Source: Acidimicrobiia bacterium
Lineage (GTDB): Bacteria > Actinomycetota > Acidimicrobiia > Spongiisociales > UBA11373
Assembly (NCBI GenBank): GCA_029263095.1
Contig: JAJCYA010000030.1
Location: forward strand, 1 to 64,000
DNA length: 64,000 nucleotides
Reading direction: 5' to 3'
Shown here: positions 61,787-64,000 of the stretch, piece by piece
How the letters are laid out: each line of letters starts with the position of its first letter
Position numbering within the stretch: position 1 is the stretch's first letter
Program-made: the position numbers and the translations under genes
Notes under the pieces: model-generated
Databases searched by the model: none
What the model was told of the DNA's origin: nothing
Seen by the model: only the letters and a program-made list of their open reading frames with translations

Positions 61787-63271
61787 ATGACGTCTCGCAA
61801 GAAGGCCGGTTTCATTGCAGGTGCCGGGATCGGTGCCGCGGCAGCTGTAGCGCTGCGGCGTCGCTGGTCGGGTTCGGATGAGGATGTGTCGGTTTCGACG
61901 ACGCCGCCACCCATGGCATCGCCGACGGCCCTGGGACAGGCATTCCTCACCCACCTGGCGGAGGCGGTGCAGATTCCCACTGTCTCGTATGAGGACACCA
62001 ATCGCGTCGACTTCGATCGTTTTGCCGAGTTCCGCGACTTCCTCGTCCATACCTACCCGCTCACTCATGAACGACTTGATCGCGAGTTGGTCGCCGACCA
62101 CTCACTGCTGTACACGTGGACCGGAACCGACGAGTCGGTCAAGCCAATTGTGCTGATGGCCCATCAAGACGTGGTCCCGGTCGAGCCGGGTACTGAAGGC
62201 GGCTGGGAAGAGCCTCCGTTCAGCGGTGGGCAGACGGAGCACTATCTATACGGCCGCGGAGCTCTCGATGACAAGGGTTCGCTGATCGGGATCTTCGAAG
62301 CCGTCGAAAGCCTGCTCGATGATGGATTCGAACCTCGTCCGACCGTCTTCATCGTCTGCGGGCACGATGAGGAGGTCGGCGGGACCGGCGCCGCTGCAAC
62401 GGCCGCTCTTCTGCAAGAAAGAGACATCCATTGCTCGTTCGTACTCGACGAGGGTGGTGCGGTCGCCGTCGATTTTCTACCGGGAGTGGACGTTCCCGTG
62501 GCGCTGGTCGGGATCGGCGAGAAGGGATACGTCAACATCGAACTGACCGCACGCGGTCACGGGGGCCACTCGTCGGCTCCGCCGCCTTCGACCGCGATCG
62601 GGATGGTTGCCGCGGCTGTGAAGGCCGTCGAAGATCATCCGATGTCTGCTCGTCTGGAGGCGCAACGCGGCTTCTTTGGCGCGCTCGCCGACCTCATGCC
62701 TGGTCCCAAGGCAATGCCCATGAAACGACCCGACCTCTTCGGCGCGGTCATCGATCGGCGGATGTCGGCCCAGCCAACGACGAACGCGCTTATTCGTACG
62801 ACCGGTGCGGCCACGATGATGAGCGGCGGGGTGAAGCCGAACGTCCTCCCGCAGGAGGCCATGGCGCTCGTCAACTTCAGGGTGATGCCCGGTGACACAG
62901 TGGAGGACGTGGTGGACCATGTGCGCAGCGTCGTCGGCCCCGATGTCGAGGTGGCGGTGTCGCAGTCGTCGTTTGCGGCCGATCCTCCGCCGTTGTCCGA
63001 TCCTGATTCGCCAGAGTTCAATCTGGTGGCCGAGGTCGTCCGAGAGCACTTCGACGTGGGAGCCGTTGCCCCGTGGATTCTCACCGGAGCCACCGACTCC
63101 AGGCATTTCGTCCCGGTCGCCGACCAAGTGTTGCGGTTCGTTCCTCTCGTTGCCACCGCCGATGACTTCAAGCGTTTCCATGGCACAGGTGAGCGGATCC
63201 GGCGCGCCGATGCCGACGCTGCCGTTGGCTTCTATCGGAGTCTTCTAGAACGGGCAGGGGGCCGCAGCTGA
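61787..63271 (+). CDS. Membrane-anchored M20 metallopeptidase (carboxypeptidase S / PM20D1 type)
   Basis: 494 residues. A short N-terminal helix (AGFIAGAGIGAAAAVAL) may anchor or export it. The two-zinc site is complete: LMAHQDVVPV, YGRGALDDKGSL, CGHDEEVGGTGA with the catalytic Glu, and LDEGGAVAVD. The dimerisation lid spans about 235-370 (RGHGGHSSAPPPSTAIG). The C-terminal TGATDSRHF brings the last metal His. Length and motifs match the carboxypeptidase S group, which cleaves C-terminal residues or N-acyl amino acids. It has its own leaderless-type promoter and is followed after 41 bases by the nuclease-fold gene. Confidence 0.92.
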   Translation: MTSRKKAGFIAGAGIGAAAAVALRRRWSGSDEDVSVSTTPPPMASPTALGQAFLTHLAEAVQIPTVSYEDTNRVDFDRFAEFRDFLVHTYPLTHERLDRELVADHSLLYTWTGTDESVKPIVLMAHQDVVPVEPGTEGGWEEPPFSGGQTEHYLYGRGALDDKGSLIGIFEAVESLLDDGFEPRPTVFIVCGHDEEVGGTGAAATAALLQERDIHCSFVLDEGGAVAVDFLPGVDVPVALVGIGEKGYVNIELTARGHGGHSSAPPPSTAIGMVAAAVKAVEDHPMSARLEAQRGFFGALADLMPGPKAMPMKRPDLFGAVIDRRMSAQPTTNALIRTTGAATMMSGGVKPNVLPQEAMALVNFRVMPGDTVEDVVDHVRSVVGPDVEVAVSQSSFAADPPPLSDPDSPEFNLVAEVVREHFDVGAVAPWILTGATDSRHFVPVADQVLRFVPLVATADDFKRFHGTGERIRRADADAAVGFYRSLLERAGGRS

Positions 63272-63312
63272 CCCGGGAGCCGGAGCCCGAGACTTCTTTC
63301 AGCGAGCGCCGC

Positions 63313-64000
63313 ATGGCCGGCGCTTCCCGCGTCGCCGTCGGCATCGGCCTCGCTGCGTTTGTTTTTGGGTTCTTCGGCCGGGTCTGGTGGGTGTTCGATC
63401 TCATGGCCAACTACCGACCGCATCTCGGGGTTGTGTTGTTGCTGGGTGGAGCCTTCGCATGGATCGCCGATCGCGACGCCGGATTGGCGGCAGTGTTGGG
63501 CGGATTGGTGGCCGTGGCGAGCATCGCGCCGCTCTACCTCGGCTCGCATCCCGTTCCGGCACCGGGAGCTGAGCTGGTTGAGATCGTCTCGTTCAATGTC
63601 GGTGTGTCCAACCCGAAGAGGTCAGAGGTTGCCGCCTATCTTGCCGAGGAGGATCCCGACGTCGTGTTTCTCTTCGAGTCGAGCTTTGAGTGGGAGGAGG
63701 CGATGCGGCGTGCCGAGGTGCCGCTCGCAATCGTCGCGGTGGTACCGCCCGGCCAACTTGCCGGTGTCACGGTGATGGCATCCGCTGAGTTCGCTCCGAG
63801 GGTTGTCGAAGTTGATATCCATCGTGAGGTCGCCGCGTTGGAGGTTGTGGTTGATGGAGAGCCCATCGAGATCTTGGGCGTTCATCCGCCCTCGCCGACG
63901 ACCGGCCTCCGGGCCGAGCGGCGCGATCGGATTCTCCAGGAGTCGGCTGAATGGGTGGCGGGCCGAGAGGGTTCCGTCGTTCTGGTCGGCGATCTAAACG
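63313..64000 (+). CDS. Membrane-anchored endonuclease/exonuclease/phosphatase-family protein (3' end cut by window edge)
   Basis: 229 residues are visible and the frame continues past the right edge. Three hydrophobic segments occupy residues 8-80. The EEP fold begins at VEIVSFNVGVSNPKRSEVAAYL, then DVVFLFESSFEW, ILGVHPPSPTT and VLVGDLN, where the visible part stops. This arrangement (membrane helices then EEP domain) is common in bacterial proteins of unclear substrate, acting as nucleases, phospholipases or phosphatases outside the cell. The ATG at 63313 has no clear ribosome site; translation may be coupled to the M20 gene 41 bases upstream. Confidence 0.82.
   Translation, partial: MAGASRVAVGIGLAAFVFGFFGRVWWVFDLMANYRPHLGVVLLLGGAFAWIADRDAGLAAVLGGLVAVASIAPLYLGSHPVPAPGAELVEIVSFNVGVSNPKRSEVAAYLAEEDPDVVFLFESSFEWEEAMRRAEVPLAIVAVVPPGQLAGVTVMASAEFAPRVVEVDIHREVAALEVVVDGEPIEILGVHPPSPTTGLRAERRDRILQESAEWVAGREGSVVLVGDLN

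Noticed and set aside
1-64000. tRNA, rRNA, CRISPR arrays, insertion sequences, prophage or att sites
   Set aside because: Scanning by eye showed no cloverleaf-like sequences with GGTTCGA-type arms, no regular repeat-spacer tracts and no transposase or integrase motifs.

Overview
The window reads as one GC-rich actinobacterial chromosome segment. The pointers are a dnaK-grpE-dnaJ-hspR heat-shock operon, many GTG starts, leaderless-type promoters, separate LigC-like and LigD-polymerase repair proteins, and four EmbA/B/C-like arabinosyltransferases. No rRNA, tRNA, CRISPR array or insertion sequence is visible. An uncultured member of Acidimicrobiia or a related deep actinobacterial lineage is my best guess; this is inference. 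No stretch longer than 300 bases lacks a gene.

Layout. 1-5.1 kb: a lipoprotein cut by the left edge, a NarL-type two-component pair, a YjbQ protein, an amidohydrolase and a TetR regulator. 5.2-10.7 kb: a complete polar amino-acid ABC importer (AapJ/Q/M/P type) with unusually large permeases. 10.9-18.1 kb: a membrane-linked class III cyclase, an M20D amidohydrolase, a GyrI-like protein, a PadR / HAAS-NfeD / SPFH operon with a clear operator, a PQQ-type sugar dehydrogenase and an AMIN-like anchored protein. 18.1-29.1 kb: a housekeeping and stress block on the minus strand (Ycf46-like AAA ATPase, typA, clpB, nnrE, hspR, dnaJ, grpE, dnaK), interrupted by a DUF427 gene. 29.3-46.6 kb: DNA ligase, then a surface-glycan locus (rmlA-C-D-B, five GT2 enzymes, a sugar dehydrogenase, an epimerase, a GT-C enzyme, a Wzx-like flippase, an RffA aminotransferase and a GNAT), with a LigD polymerase domain and a broken alpha/beta-hydrolase gene inserted. 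46.8-61.8 kb: four tandem Emb-like arabinosyltransferases, then a methyltransferase, a GT2 and a DUF6044-like membrane protein. 61.8-64 kb: an M20 peptidase and an endonuclease/phosphatase-fold protein cut by the right edge.

How they work together. RmlA and RmlB make the dTDP-4-keto-6-deoxyglucose that feeds both the L-rhamnose branch (RmlC, RmlD) and, plausibly, an amino-sugar branch (RffA plus GNAT). The GT2 and GT-C enzymes and the flippase would assemble and export lipid-linked glycan. The Emb array would add pentofuranose, probably arabinan, outside the membrane from a lipid-phosphate donor. The donor pathway (DprE1/DprE2/UbiA) is not in the window. An Emb array outside the mycolate-making order is the most unusual content here.
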